Of a DNA stretch of 64,000 nt, positions 9,770 through 21,388 are shown one piece after another. The stretch's first letter is position 1. The number at the start of each line of letters is the position of its first letter. The notes beneath the pieces are model-generated. The model worked only from the letters and a program-made list of their open reading frames with translations, was not told where the DNA came from and ran no database searches. This stretch comes from Crotalaria pallida (lineage: Eukaryota > Streptophyta > Magnoliopsida > Fabales > Fabaceae): the NCBI GenBank assembly GCA_037953625.1, contig CM075652.1, positions 60,009,501-60,073,500 on the forward strand. Reading direction: 5' to 3'. The position numbers were made by a program, and so were the translations under genes.

Positions 9770-11990
9770 CCAACAAGCGACCTAACAATCTACTAGAGGG
9801 GGGTGAATAGTAGTTTGAAGCAATAGTACCAATTTTTCGGATTAATTGAAAGTTGTTAATTAATGCTTGCTGGTTTTATGAAAATTGCCGAGTTATTGCC
9901 GAGCAGGTGCTGATAATCAATTGTCTAAGCCGACAATAGATTATCCGAGCTGCTACACACAGAAACCTGTTTTTGCATAGTGAACTTAGCGAGCACAAAT
10001 CAACGAACAAAGGTTCGGTTTTGTCGACTAAAATGCTTGGAAATAAGCAAACACAAGAAAGAACAAATAATGCAGAAAGCAGTAAAGAGACATAGGAAAT
10101 TTTATACTGGTTCACTCTCACCCACTTGAGAGCTACGTCCAGTCCTCCCTAAACCTTAGGGAGCTTTTACTCAAATCAATTTAAATGGATACACAAGGAT
10201 TTACAAGAGAACCTCTCTAAACCTATCCCTTCAAGAGTGTACCAAACCCTTGAAATCTACCCCAAATAAATTGATGGCTGAAGAACCTCTTCAGCACTTT
10301 ACAACACCGAAGTTTCTTGAAACCTTCAAGAACACCTTCGTTTCAATAGGTTACAAAGATGAAAGAAAGAGTATGGCTCCAACTTGAAAACTCAAAAGAA
10401 TATGATTTTGAAAGTTTGAGTATCAGTTGAGTAATCGATTAAGGAAGGGATTTGACAAAGAAGATTGAAACTTAGATTTCAAATGTGAAAGTTTTCTTTC
10501 TCTATGTTCTAAGAAAATGTTGTCGTTGCTGTTGTTATCTTTTTGTGTCTTCTTTTTCTATTTTTCTGGAAAAGGAAAGCTAGTGCTTTTATACTGAACC
10601 CAGCACCCAACAAGAGGAAAGATATTTTGTGACAGGACTGTCCTTGCAACGGATATTCCAGATATTATCCATTTTGCAGCAACGTTCTTATCCACGTATG
10701 TCCTTTCCAAAGAATGATTCCAGATGCTTCCAATTCACAGCAACGTACAGAGACACGTATTGTCCTTTCCAAATTCAATCCCTTTTTGAAATTCAAATTT
10801 GGCGGCGTTGTGACAACTGAATGTTGAATACAATGAACAGTATCCGAGCTTGTCATTTGTTCGAGCTAGGGAACTTGATTTCTTATGAAGCAGAGAGCTA
10901 AGACAGAACTGAGCTTGAACCAGGCTGAAGATCTGAGCTTGATGATGCTTGCACTGTTGTTGACCAAGTGTGAACCGAGCTTGACCTTGACCTTTGACTT
11001 CCGAGCTATGGCCGAGCTTTGCACTCTGACTTGAGTTTAACTCTGAGCTTTAGCCAAGCATGTGCATTCTGGCTTGAGTGACCTTGACGTCCGAGCTTCG
11101 GCCGAGCTTTGTATTTTATCTTGAGTTTGACTCTGAGCCGAGCTCTGGCCGAGCTTTACACTTAAGCTTGTACTGAATGTTTGAGATCCGATCTCTAACC
11201 GAGATATATACTCGATCTCGAGTTGACCCTTGAAATTCGAGCTTTGGCCGAGCAATGCAAACTAGCTTAAATATGAGCTTTACATCCGAGTAAAGGCTGA
11301 GCTGAACTGATGTCTTGCCGAGCTTGACAACTGGTTCGAGCTTGACATCTTTCTGAATTGAGCTAATCTGATGTGATGCCGAGCTTGACATATGTTCGAG
11401 GTTGACAACGTCACCGAGCTTGGGTAACTTGAGCCGAGCTTGATGACTTTGCACTTGACATCTGTTCTTGGCATCTGTTTGAGCTTTGAGCCGAGCTTGA
11501 TGATTGTTCGCATTTTGCATCCTTGAGCCGAGCTTGATGATAGTCCAAGCTTCATCTCGGCTGACTGAGTCAACTACATTTCTTCAAAACAACGGCTGAG
11601 CATCTACCAAGCATCTTCTGAGCATCTTGACCTTGATATCTTGGCTTGTGCTACATGTTCGACTGAGCAAATTTTGAACGTCTTCCGAACTTGCACATGA
11701 GCAACTGCCGAGCTTTTTTCTTGATCTTTAGACTCGATACTTATGTCCGAGCATATTCCGAGCTTGAACCTGAACTGCTGACTTGCTACAGGTAGCCGAG
11801 CATTTGCCGAGCTGATCAAAGACCGAAATCAACACATGGAACTAGTTCACCAAAGACCGAGACCCGATATTCTTCATAGCATACGCTGATTCATTTGACT
11901 TCATCAAAGCCTTGGCCGAGAACCGAGTTGATTCATTTGACTTCATCAAAATCTCTTTGATTCAACACAATGTAATTTGACATGATAAAA
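9770..11990. repeat. Unclassified interspersed repeat with 'agaggggggtgaatag' signature
   Basis: The left end carries 'ctagaggggggtgaatag', a phrase I recognise from dispersed plant repeats, followed by 'tatactggttcactctcacc'. The right half is the CCGAGCTT-motif array. I found no terminal repeats or target-site duplication, so class and exact limits are uncertain. It has no coding potential: frames here come from the array. Confidence 0.45.
10848..11815. repeat. Degenerate CCGAGCTT-motif array
   Basis: About 27 copies of GAGCT, mostly as CCGAGCTT(G/T), recur at irregular distances (often 20-45 bp), interspersed with 'ttgac', 'ctttggc' and 'cttgatga' words. Minus-strand frames of 72, 134, 97 and 71 codons in this stretch are artefacts of the repeat. 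Confidence 0.8.
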
Positions 11991-12956
11991 CCATAAGTCC
12001 ATTTTTCTAGGCTGATGGAGGCTTGATTTAGGTGGAGATGATGCTTAAGAATGGCGTTAAGCCACAATTGTAACAACTAATTAGGACCACCTACATTGCT
12101 AACTAATTGCTTATCGGCTCTAATGGTATCTACAATGTTCCCCATCATAGAGTAAAGTTTAGCTAATAAAAGTTGACCAAAGGCCACTTTGCTATCTTCA
12201 TTCAAAATATTGGCAAGTCACTAGACTTATTGACTTGTCAGGCCTTAGTAAAAAAGAAAAATCAATTAAGCCAAAACGTTAAAAAATCAACACGTTCTGC
12301 ATCACTTACTTCAGCCGCATCCTTATACTTTCTATACCTTGTTGTCACAAAGTGGTTGAAAGAATAAGGCCCGGGACCAATACCATGGTTCCATTTTGCC
12401 TTGCTTTCAATGGTAATGGTTTCTTCATCAGGCTTAAGACCCGTTAACGTTGCTACATCAAAGAGTGTGGGTGTCATCATCCCATATGGGAAATGAAAGC
12501 TATTGGTGCTTCGACACCATAAATATGAAGCAGCCTCAATCATTCCCACATCAACCTTGAGCTTACACATAGCAGCAACATTAATTCTTCAATTCCAGTT
12601 TTCTTCCATGATTGTTTCTTTGCGTGTGACACCCTAGTGAACCAATAACCTAAATCATGCAGAGAATAAACATTTCTAAAAACCCTATTTGAGCATGTTT
12701 TGTCAAAATGAAAAGTGGTGATGGGGTCTAGGGAACTTAGGGTTCTAGTTTTGATTGAATTTCAAATTGGTAGAACTTATGCCATCAAAGGGTCTTCACC
12801 ATCTACCAAGTTTAGAAGAGGGCCAATAAATGTAGGACATGGAGTTTCAGATTCATTATCACTGGGAGTAAATGAAAGGACGGGAACAATGACATTCCTT
12901 TAATAATTAGCAGTAGCAAGGTCAATCTCAAGATCATTGATTCTTTCAACATCCAT
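11880..12956 (-). pseudogene. Plant mobile domain (PMD) protein pseudogene
   Basis: The clearest frame, 12570-12262, encodes MIEAASYLWCRSTNSFHFPYG, then MMTPTLFDVATLTGLKP and a PYSFNHFV stretch. This pattern is typical of the plant mobile domain shared by transposase-linked proteins and MAIN-like host proteins. Homologous sequence continues both ways on the minus strand in shifted frames: an ATG at 12956 begins MDVERINDLEIDLATANY before a stop, and downstream near 12050 LQLWLNAIL is readable. Many stops and at least two frame changes break the gene. PMD genes are often carried by Mutator-like or gypsy elements, so this may be transposon cargo; no terminal repeats were found. The domain assignment is from memory of the family. 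Confidence 0.65.
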
Positions 12957-13791
12957 TATGATCGAAGGAATAGAGAAAAGAAAATGAGTTTGATTATAAA
13001 GTTAAGGAAAAGATGAAGAGCAGGGAAGAAAGTTTGAAGAGAAAAGAATATGAAAAGTCTAGTGCATTGGGAACTGTGAAGCGTGTTGAAGTGGTGATAA
13101 TGGGCTTTAGTGGTTAGGTCTATTTATTTAAAACCAAACGACGCCAAGCCCAAAAGGTATCTTCAATTTAGACTTAGTGAAAAATGGTAATGGAAACTTT
13201 TGTCATTCTCCAAACATGTGCGTCGAATGGCAAAATTTTGGGGGTATATGTTAAGACCATATTTAAAATCGACAGAGATAAATGGCTTTGATAACGGAAA
13301 TGATGTCGAAAGTGGGTGGCCTTATATTTTGAAAAGTACAAAAGTGACCCCAACAGACATGTACCCGTGTAAGAGAAAAAGATCTCATGATCTCATGAGT
13401 ATGGACTGTGTCAAAGAATAAAAGATGCACAATTACCAAGGTTAGTCAAAAGAAACAATGAAGAAAATTGTTATCACATTGGGTATAATTAAGGCATCAT
13501 TAATTCTAAATCCATCTAACATGTCAGAAGTTTCCTATAAAAGAGAATAACCTTTGTGATCATTCTGCATATTCGGATAAGAAAAAGAGCATCAAGTTTC
13601 CATATCTTATTAGAATCTCATATTGCGTGAATTCTGGAGGAAGGTGAGGAAAACGATAGACAAAAATGATTATGAAGTTTTAAGATTGACAGTATGGGGT
13701 TTAGATATATGGAATTATAAAAACCTCTTTAAAAAAAATCAACTCATAATTTTTCAAAGGAATCTTCCATTTGTTTTCTATTAGTTGTGAT
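12957..13791. other. Intergenic, nothing recognised
   Basis: No frame with gene-like composition, no repeat ends and no RNA recognised. Possibly degenerate flank of the PMD pseudogene. Confidence 0.4.
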
Positions 13792-13975
13792 CATTACTAG
13801 AAAAAAAATTTCAATATCAGTCGTTTTGGACTATTAATATCGATTATTGTGGTGATGTGGAAAAAGCTGACGTTAAAAGTTGATCTTTTAAACTCGGTCA
13901 AGCGACCGAGTTAAAAAGTATTTTTAACATCGGTCGTTTTAAACGACCAATTTTAGATATCAGGAATTATGTTTC
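13792..13975. mobile_element. CACTA-like transposon end (fragment)
   Basis: Starts 'cattactagaaaaa', one base from the common CACTACTAGAAAA terminus of plant CACTA elements. It is followed by subterminal short inverted words typical of those ends ('aactcggtc'/'gaccgagtt', 'cggtcgtttt'/'aaacgacc'). No opposite end or transposase was found. Assignment is by resemblance only. Confidence 0.4.
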
Positions 13976-14453
13976 CTTGTCGAAATTAAAATCTCTTATC
14001 TGGCGAAATGCTTCAACGGTTGTAGAGCTTCCAAAAAATAAGAGGTGGTTGTTCCGGCTAGTACACAAATATATGGCTCAAGAAGCTTCAATAACTTGAA
14101 AGTTTAACTTAAAAGCCAAATTTGACTCCCATATCATGAGAATATTAGTTGTAAAACAATTAAGATATTATATTGACCTTAACTATAGAAAGTGGAAGTT
14201 AAAACCTGACACAGGTTGTTGTAAATCGTGTGTCGGAAGTCCCCTTGGTGGATTGATTAAAGAGTTACTTAGAAACCTGTCGAATCAAGGCAGTTGATGA
14301 TCTCCCAATTTGGAAAACACTTAGTATTTAAGGGGAATAATATGAGGAGTTTGGAGACCTCAAAGACTGAGATAACGTCGGAAGACATGGTGAAAATTTC
14401 TTTAAAAAACAAATATCGAGTGTCAGAGCTGAATGTTGAAGACAATAGACAGT
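13976..14453. other. Intergenic, nothing recognised
   Basis: No supported gene or element. A 95-codon frame starting at 14294 runs into the MITE and has no recognisable motif. Confidence 0.4.
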
Positions 14454-14735
14454 TACTCCCTCCATTCCTATTTATCTGTTATATATCAAACAAAACACAC
14501 CCTTTAAGAAATTTAATCAATACCCGGATTTTCAATACATTAATTTTGTTTTTTCCCACTATACCCTTTCTCTCTCTATAATTATTAATTTTTATCCACT
14601 ACTTACATAAACCAAGACATATTAAATAGGGGCAAACATGAAAAAATAGCATTTATTACACTCTTGAAATCCTCAATACGACAGATAAAAAGAAACAAAA
14701 AATCTCTCCAAAAAAGACAGATAGTAAGGTATAAT
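14454..14735. mobile_element. 'ctccctcc' MITE
   Basis: The left end 'tactccctccattcctattt' followed by 'atctgtt' mirrors 'gacagataaaaagaaac' and 'tctctcc' at the right (about 14680-14720), the layout of the common plant MITEs with TACTCCCTCC ends. Right boundary is approximate. Confidence 0.45.
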
Positions 14736-15279
14736 AGCCTCCCACGTGTCAATAGTTCATTTAAGCAATTATTTGTAAAATTCTCTCTAAATAGGGCATT
14801 CTTTTTCTGTAAGGGCGTAGAAACATTGTTACTCGTATATTTTAACATCTCAACACGTATGTTATTGGAGAAACACTATGTAACTTCCCTTCTCATTCAA
14901 TTAAACGTTTAATTTGTTCTTCGAATTTGCTTTCAAGTTCATTTACTTTCTTGCACTTTATAGATCTCATGCACTTTACGATTTTTGCTCTTAGTATTTC
15001 ACTTCAATTAAAATTTAATATATTATTATTCTAGTATAGGAAAACAAAATTATCAAAAAACTTGTCATAATCCATCCTTCCTAAATTCCTCATGTAAACA
15101 CTTCTTTTTGAAAAAAAAAAAAATCATTTTTTCTTGTTAAACATGACCTATTAAAACTCAATTGGTATGGATAGAGAAACAAGAGGAGGGAAGAGCACAA
15201 ACGTAGTTAATTGTAATGCCATTACAACAACCCACAAATATCTCCTTCCCCTTATCCACACCACCCGCCCCTTACTTGC
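14736..15279 (+). promoter_or_regulatory. Upstream region of the PPR gene
   Basis: AT-rich, with no unambiguous TATA box at a sensible distance. An in-frame TAA at 15214-15216 makes the ATG at 15280 the first possible in-frame start. A short out-of-frame ATG at 15216 could act as an upstream start in the leader if transcription begins before it. Confidence 0.35.
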
Positions 15280-16383
15280 ATGCAAACACCATTAGCACTC
15301 TCTCTTTTCCCAAATGGAGGTGCAGCCATGACCGCCAACACTCTCCTCATACAATCACACTTACAACCTCCATTTTCATCAATTACCACTTTATCCTCAC
15401 ACTCTAATACATACCCATACCCTTCTCCTTTTAATTTTAATCTCAATTTCAATTTCAAACCCACGCGCTCCTCTTTTCTCGTTCCCGCCACCGCCCCCAA
15501 CTTCACCAACGACCCTTCAGATCTCTCATCACTCACCACCACCGACTCCGTCACCGACCAGAAGCTTCTAACACTCTTACGCCAAAGAAAAACAGAAGAA
15601 GCTTGGATTCTCTACACCCACTCCCCCCATCTTCCTAACACTACTTGCCTCAGCCGCCTGGTCTCTCAGCTCTCTTTCCAAAACACCCCCTCCGCCCTCA
15701 CGCGCGCCCAGTCGATCGTCACGCGCCTCCGTAATGAGAGCCAGCTCCACCGCCTCGATGCCAATTCCCTCGGCCTTCTCGCCGTATCTGCTGCCAAATC
15801 CGGCCACGTCCTCTACGCCACCTCCGTCGTCAAGTCCATGCTCCGGTCTGGCTACCTCCCACATGTCAAAGCCTGGAGCGCCGTCGTGAGCCGCCTCGCC
15901 ACCTCGCCTGACAGCTACGATGGTTCTGCGGAGGCGTTGAAGCTGTTTAAATCTGTCACGCGCCGCCTCCGTAAGTTTCCGGATCCTGACATGGCCGTGG
16001 AGTCGCGGCCCGACACGGCAGCCTTCAACGCGGCGCTCAATGCTTGCGCTAATTTGGGTGATAGTAAGATGTTCCTGCAGGTGTTTGATGAAATGCCTCA
16101 ATGGGGAGTTGTGCCTGATGCACTGAGTTATAACATTTTGATAAAGCTGTGTTGCAGAATAGATAGGAAGGACTTGCTTGTGTTTGTGTTAGAAAGGATT
16201 CTTGAATTGGGTATTCCTTTGTGTATGACAACTTTGCATTCTTTGGTTGCTGCTTATGTTGATTTTGGTGATTTGGAGACAGCTGAGAAAATGGTTCAAT
16301 CAATGAGGGAACAAAGGAGGGATCTTTGCAAGATACTAAGGAAAAGAGACTCAAATTTATTAGAAAATTTGAGTACAAGTCAT

Positions 16384-16414
<31 letters not shown>

Positions 16415-17643
16415 ATGATGAGGAGGAGGAGGAGGAGGAGGAGGAGGAGTTTGTTTTGCGAAAATTGCTTCCAAATTTGACGAAACCAAGTGGCAATGAC
16501 CCACCCTTGCTGCCGAAAGCATATGCTCCTGACACCAGGATATACACCACTCTAATGAAGGGTTATATGAAGGCCGGGCGTGTTGCTGATACAGTGAGGA
16601 TGCTGGAGGCGATGCGGCGTCAGGATGATAGTGCAGGTCACCCTGACCATGTTTCTTATACCACAGTTGTTTCGGCACTTGTGAAGGTTGGTTCCATGGA
16701 CCGAGCTCGTCAAGTTCTTGTTGAAATGTCAAGGATAGGAGTGCCTGCGAATCGGATAACCTACAATATTCTCCTTAAAGGTTACTGCAAACAGTTGCAG
16801 ATAGACCAGGCAAGAGAGTTGCTTAAGGAGATGATTGAAGATGAAGGGATTCAACCTGATGTGGTTTCCTATAATACCATCATCGATGGGTGTATATTGG
16901 TTGATGACAGTGCTGGGGCTCTTGCATTCTTTAATGAGATGAGAGCAAGAGGTATAGCTCCCACCAAGGTTAGTTACACAACTTTGATGAAAGCTTTTGC
17001 ATTATCTAGTCAGCCGAAGCTGGCGCACAAGGTCTTCGATGAGATGTTCAGTGATCGTCAAGTGAGGGTGGATCTAATTGCCTGGAATATGCTGGTTGAA
17101 GGATATTGTAGGTTGGGGTTGGTTGAAGAAGCGAAGAAAGTGATTGAAAAGATGAAGGAGAATGGATTTCACCCTGATGTGGGAACCTATGGCAGTCTTG
17201 CCAATGGAATTGCATTAGCAAGAAAACCCGGAGAAGCTCTTATACTTTGGAACGAAGTGAAAGAGAGGTGTGAAGCAGGAAAGGAGGGGAAACAATCTGA
17301 GTCTTCTGTTCCCCCATTGAAACCAGATGAAGGGCTTTTGGATACTCTGGCTGATATATGTGTGAGGGCTGCTTTCTTTAAAAAGGCCTTGGAAATTGTT
17401 GCATGCATGGAAGAGAATGGAATATCTCCTAACAAAACAAAGTTTACTAGGATATATGTGGAAATGCATTCGAGAATGTTTACTAGTAAGCATGCTTCAA
17501 TGGCTAGGCAACAAAGGAGGGTAGAGAGGAAAAGGGCAGCTGAGGCTTTTAAGTTTTGGTTGGGTTTGCCTAATTCTTATTATGGAAGTGAGTGGCGGTT
17601 AGAACCTATGGATGGATATGACAATACTTCTGAATTGGCTTAA
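15280..17643 (+). CDS. HCF152: Chloroplast pentatricopeptide repeat protein, HCF152-like (At3g09650)
   Basis: A 787-residue single-exon frame. Arabidopsis HCF152 is of about the same length; it is a chloroplast RNA-binding PPR protein needed for processing and stability of psbB-psbT-psbH-petB-petD transcripts, notably at the psbH-petB junction. The first 60 or so residues are Ser/Thr/Pro-rich with few acids, as in a plastid transit peptide. PPR motifs run from about residue 160 to 720; clear repeat cores include AFNAALNACANLGD, SYNILIKLCCRID, YTTLMKGYMKAGR, TYNILLKGYCK, SYNTIIDGC and AWNMLVEGYCRLG. I see no DYW or SMR domain. Residues 373-390 are eight Asp then ten Glu, between PPR blocks. 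The start is the first ATG after an in-frame stop; Met17 (15328) is an alternative. No frameshift or stop is present. The symbol is by recognised similarity, not a search. Confidence 0.9.
16384..16449 (+). repeat. Coding trinucleotide tract (GCT)4(GAT)8(GAG)10
   Basis: Pure triplet runs encode Ala4-Asp8-Glu10 inside the PPR gene, in the linker before the TTLMKGY repeat. Each run is uninterrupted, so length variation by slippage is likely. On the other strand it creates a poly-His/Pro/Gln artefact frame. Confidence 0.95.
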
Positions 17644-17706
17644 TTGCTTGCTCCTACCGAATCATAGTGTGCCGAAACAAACGAGTAGGAGATACCTATA
17701 CCGTAG

Positions 17707-17712
17707 AATAAA
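17707..17712 (+). terminator. Putative polyadenylation signal of the PPR gene
   Basis: AATAAA lies 64 bases after the TAA stop (17641-17643), followed by T-rich sequence. Plant signals are loose, so this is a plausible element, not a proven one. Confidence 0.45.
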
Positions 17713-18053
17713 CCTATGTAACCAAACAAAAGTGGCTATGGTGGCTATTTTGCTTTCAAAATGTTCTTTTGTCATTAAAGCGTAGTTATCCAAGTACTCC
17801 CCCGGATGGAATTATAAGAGGGGGAAAAAAACAAGAAAAAGAAATTAATTTCACTTATAATAAGAAAGTTAGTTGATTGTGTTTATTTTTTTAGAATTCA
17901 TAAAAAATAAATATATTTTAATAAAGTAGCATAGCGAATGAAACAAAAATTAGATAACGATTTTCTATGCATGGTTTAAGAAAGTAACATTGATAATGAA
18001 TAAAATAAAAATGTTAACTATTTGCTTATATTTTAAACCAATATAAGTATGTT

Positions 18054-18118
<65 letters not shown>

Positions 18119-18585
18119 ATATATATTTCAAATTGGAGGTAGTCAATTATACTCAAAGTGGATGTAAATTAAACTCATAATATACATTATTATCGTTTAA
18201 CATTCTTAGGAGAATTATTGGCTTTAATTTAATATTATACATCCACTTATCCTTATTATAAAGTGTACTTAATTGTATTACACATACCAAAAAAAGTAGT
18301 TAGTTTTAAGAATTTTATGAGAATATATTGTAATATTACAATTTTGCCTTTTCAATTTTTCTTAGAAAATTCTTACTCGTTAATGTATAAAAAATATAGT
18401 CAAAACATTTAATAAAGGCAAAAAAGAAAAAAAAAACAATAAATGATATATAGGAAATATAAACTGACTTGTAAATAAGACCCAAATATCTTCTAAAATG
18501 TGACATATTATAAAGACACGAGGAAGTAATTAATATCTAAACTATATAGTATAATACTATCTCCGATTTTATTTATAAGTCTCAT
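17713..18585. other. AT-rich 3' flank with (AT)n and partial MITE end
   Basis: Contains the long AT dinucleotide run described separately. At 18556-18585 is a 'ctatctccgattttatttat' sequence like the end of a TACTCCCTCCG-type MITE, into which the next LTR element inserted. No gene. Confidence 0.5.
18053..18127. repeat. (AT)n microsatellite
   Basis: About 75 bp of AT dinucleotides broken twice by an extra T. Confidence 0.95.
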
Positions 18586-19869
18586 TGTTAGCAGTTCGGC
18601 AAGTGTACCGATCGCACAAGTAATAAAGAGTAAGTAAAATTATCGTTCCACTCGGGGATTGCAAATTGTTTCTAATTTCTTTCACCTAATTGCAATTACT
18701 ATGTATAACTTGTATGAGTTTAGAGTTTAGAGAGAGGAATGTAGAATTAAGTAATGAAACAATTCAGAAACTAAAAAGGAATTAGAAGTAAATATGGAAA
18801 AGGTTAGGAATTTGGTTTCATTGTAGGATCAGGTTATTAATTATGAAAAATATGTTTTCCAATAAATCAAAAACTCCAGAAACAATAAAAGCTAGATCCC
18901 TCATGACAATTATGTTTCTTACTAAACTTTACCCCTTAATCCCTTAAGTGAGTTCTAATTTATAAAAGTTATACAATTACCCAAAAGTATTCCTACGAGT
19001 TGAATAATTATATTGTTTGGTTGAAAGGCCTAATCTTAATCCTAATTTTCCAATTAAGGTTCAGATTACCAAATCAAAACATAAAGTGATCAATTCTATG
19101 AATTGTAATTAAAACACAACCAAGCAATTGATTTGAAAGGAAAAACATTAATTCATAAATAAACATCCAAATTAAGATCCATACAAATCCACCTTATTCC
19201 TAACAAGAGGTTCAATTATACATATTTAAAGAAGAAGAAGAAGGAATGGAATAAACTAATCATCATAGACAATAATCAATTTACTCCCAAGAGATCTTCA
19301 ATCTTCAAGTGGATTCCTCCAGCAATGTTGATCTTCAATCCTTGTGCCTTGCCTCATTGCTCTCAATTGCATAACAACATCTCTTCTCTATCCTAATTCT
19401 ATTATAATCTTATTTGGCTCTAAAAAGTCTACCAAACCTAAAGGAAAAACCTATATTTAAAGTCTAAAACTAATCCTAATTGAATTGATATGATAATATC
19501 CTATTAGAATAATCTAATCTTTAATAATCTTATCTACAAATAGAATTTATTATTAAAATCCTTCTAAATCCCGTATTTGTGTCTGACAGCAACTTCGACA
19601 CTGATTTTGACCCCCAAGATCCGTTTTTTTTTTGTGTCATTTTCAAGGTCTTCTTATGCTCTTTTCAGCTTCAATAATATTTTCTCCAAATAAAGCTCCG
19701 AAATACTTGAAACATACCCAAAACGGATCAAAACGTTCAAAGAATTCTAATAAACTAAAAATTCCTAAAACTAATATAAAATACCTATATTTACAAGAGA
19801 AACAAGCCAAAACCATAGCAAAAGGAAGTGAAATTAAGCTCTAAAACATCATATGTTAGACCTTCATCA
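18586..19869 (-). repeat. 3' LTR of the Athila-like element (internally deleted)
   Basis: 1284 bp against 1550 bp in the partner. It lacks the roughly 270-bp GC-rich segment present at 23427-23700 of the other LTR; elsewhere the two are nearly identical. On the minus strand the base string adjoining it, 19870-19882, reads AAGTTTCGGGTG, a polypurine-like tract. Confidence 0.9.
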
Positions 19870-21388
19870 CACCCGAAACTTAGCATTTTGCATGTCCCAG
19901 GCAAAAGTAAAATAAAAATTCTAAAACAAAAGACTATCATCCAAATCAAAATGTACAACACCTAATTTAAGATTTCGACTCATCAACACAGCCACATATT
20001 TATACAAGCTATTCACATATCAAAATTTGGTTAAAGAAACAAAACCAATCAAAACTCAGAACTAGTGAATACTCTCAATCTCTCAGTGTATTTCTCTCGT
20101 GTATCAAAGGTTATTAACAATTCACTCAAGTTCATACAATAGTAAAGTGTTACCATATGCTTGACCATAGACCAAAATCTCCACTGAAATTATTAAAAAC
20201 ATGCACAAATCAAAAGGTCTTTAATTTGGTTGTAACGTGACCATGGCTAAAAATGTTAAGGTGGGATAAAAGAAAGAAGGGATAAAACAAAGGGCTAAAA
20301 TGCAAAACAAATTTCCCTCTACAAATTATGAATGAGCAATGAATACTATGAAGACTCACACTCAAATCACAACTATTTCAAACTTCTTTTTTTTTACTCT
20401 ACTACTTCTTCCAAATACAATTCTTTTCTCTTATCATTCAACAATTTCCACTTTTTCAATTTTTTTCTTTCGGAAGAAGAGTAACTCAATAAACACTTTC
20501 ACAATTTCATTACTTTTGAAATGTCTCTCTCTCAATTGATCATTCAAAATTCCTAAGGTACTTTACAAAAAATATACAATAAATGCAGGGTACTAAAGAA
20601 AAATCATTTTTTATGTCATAAGGCTCAAAATGGGCAACTAAGGGAAACCAAATTCAAAAAATCTCTGAAGGCTACAAAAACACCATCCTAAATGCCTTAA
20701 TCATTTTTATGCATGTAATCAATTATCAATTTCAAAATGGTCATCGGTCAAGTTCTAGAACACAACTAAAGTGAACACACTCATGAAAGAAATAGGGGTC
20801 TCAAATCAAAATAATTCAACAAATCATACACCCCATCAAATAGGCTCAAATCTCACTAAGCTAAAGTCAGTTCACTAATCTCAAGTTCTAAAAAACTTTG
20901 TCAAAATAACAAAATTTCAAAAATATTTACAGCTCGACAAATAAGTAACATGAATCAATGAGTCTAATCCTAAACTAAGTATATACACCTATCATTAGAA
21001 AAATAATCCTAAGTCTAGAATAATTACAAAACCTCTACCTAAGACACAAACCAACACCAAAAATGGGAAAATAATTCAGATCTGAATTTTTTTTTATTTT
21101 GTATCCACTCCCCCAAACTTAAAGGTTGGCTTGTCCTCAAGCAAACTAAACTAAACATACCTAACTACAAAATAAAAATTTAAAAACAAAAAATAAGGAG
21201 TTAGAGACTTCCCTTTGTAGCACAACATTCTCTCTTGATGCACAATGGAGGAGACTCCCCCAAACTTATTCACCTGTGTCACATGAACAACTAAAAATAG
21301 TGCTAGAAGCACCTCATTAGCAGTTACATAAAGAAAGCTCTAAACTCTTTATTCACTAACTAACTAAAAAAAATAAAATCCTACACTA
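19870..21388 (-). other. Non-coding interior of the Athila-like element
   Basis: No long frame. On the minus strand, polypurine-like AAGTTTGGGGGAGTGG (21105-21120) sits next to 'gcttgaggacaagcc', a pairing I associate with the 3' non-coding part of Athila/Tat-type plant elements. A second AAGTTTGGGGGAGTC lies near 21250. Short stretches elsewhere are AT-rich filler. Confidence 0.6.

Noticed and set aside
11116..11573. Minus-strand frames of 134 and 97 codons rich in KLG/ARP
   Set aside because: Direct translation of the CCGAGCTT array in two frames, with no protein-like composition.
15216..15407. 63-codon frame upstream of and overlapping the PPR start
   Set aside because: Out of frame with the gene, no recognisable content; at most an upstream ATG in the leader.
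16049..16732. 227-codon minus-strand frame with poly-Pro and poly-His/Gln
   Set aside because: Antisense shadow of the PPR gene's triplet tract and PPR repeats; the plus-strand frame is clearly the gene.
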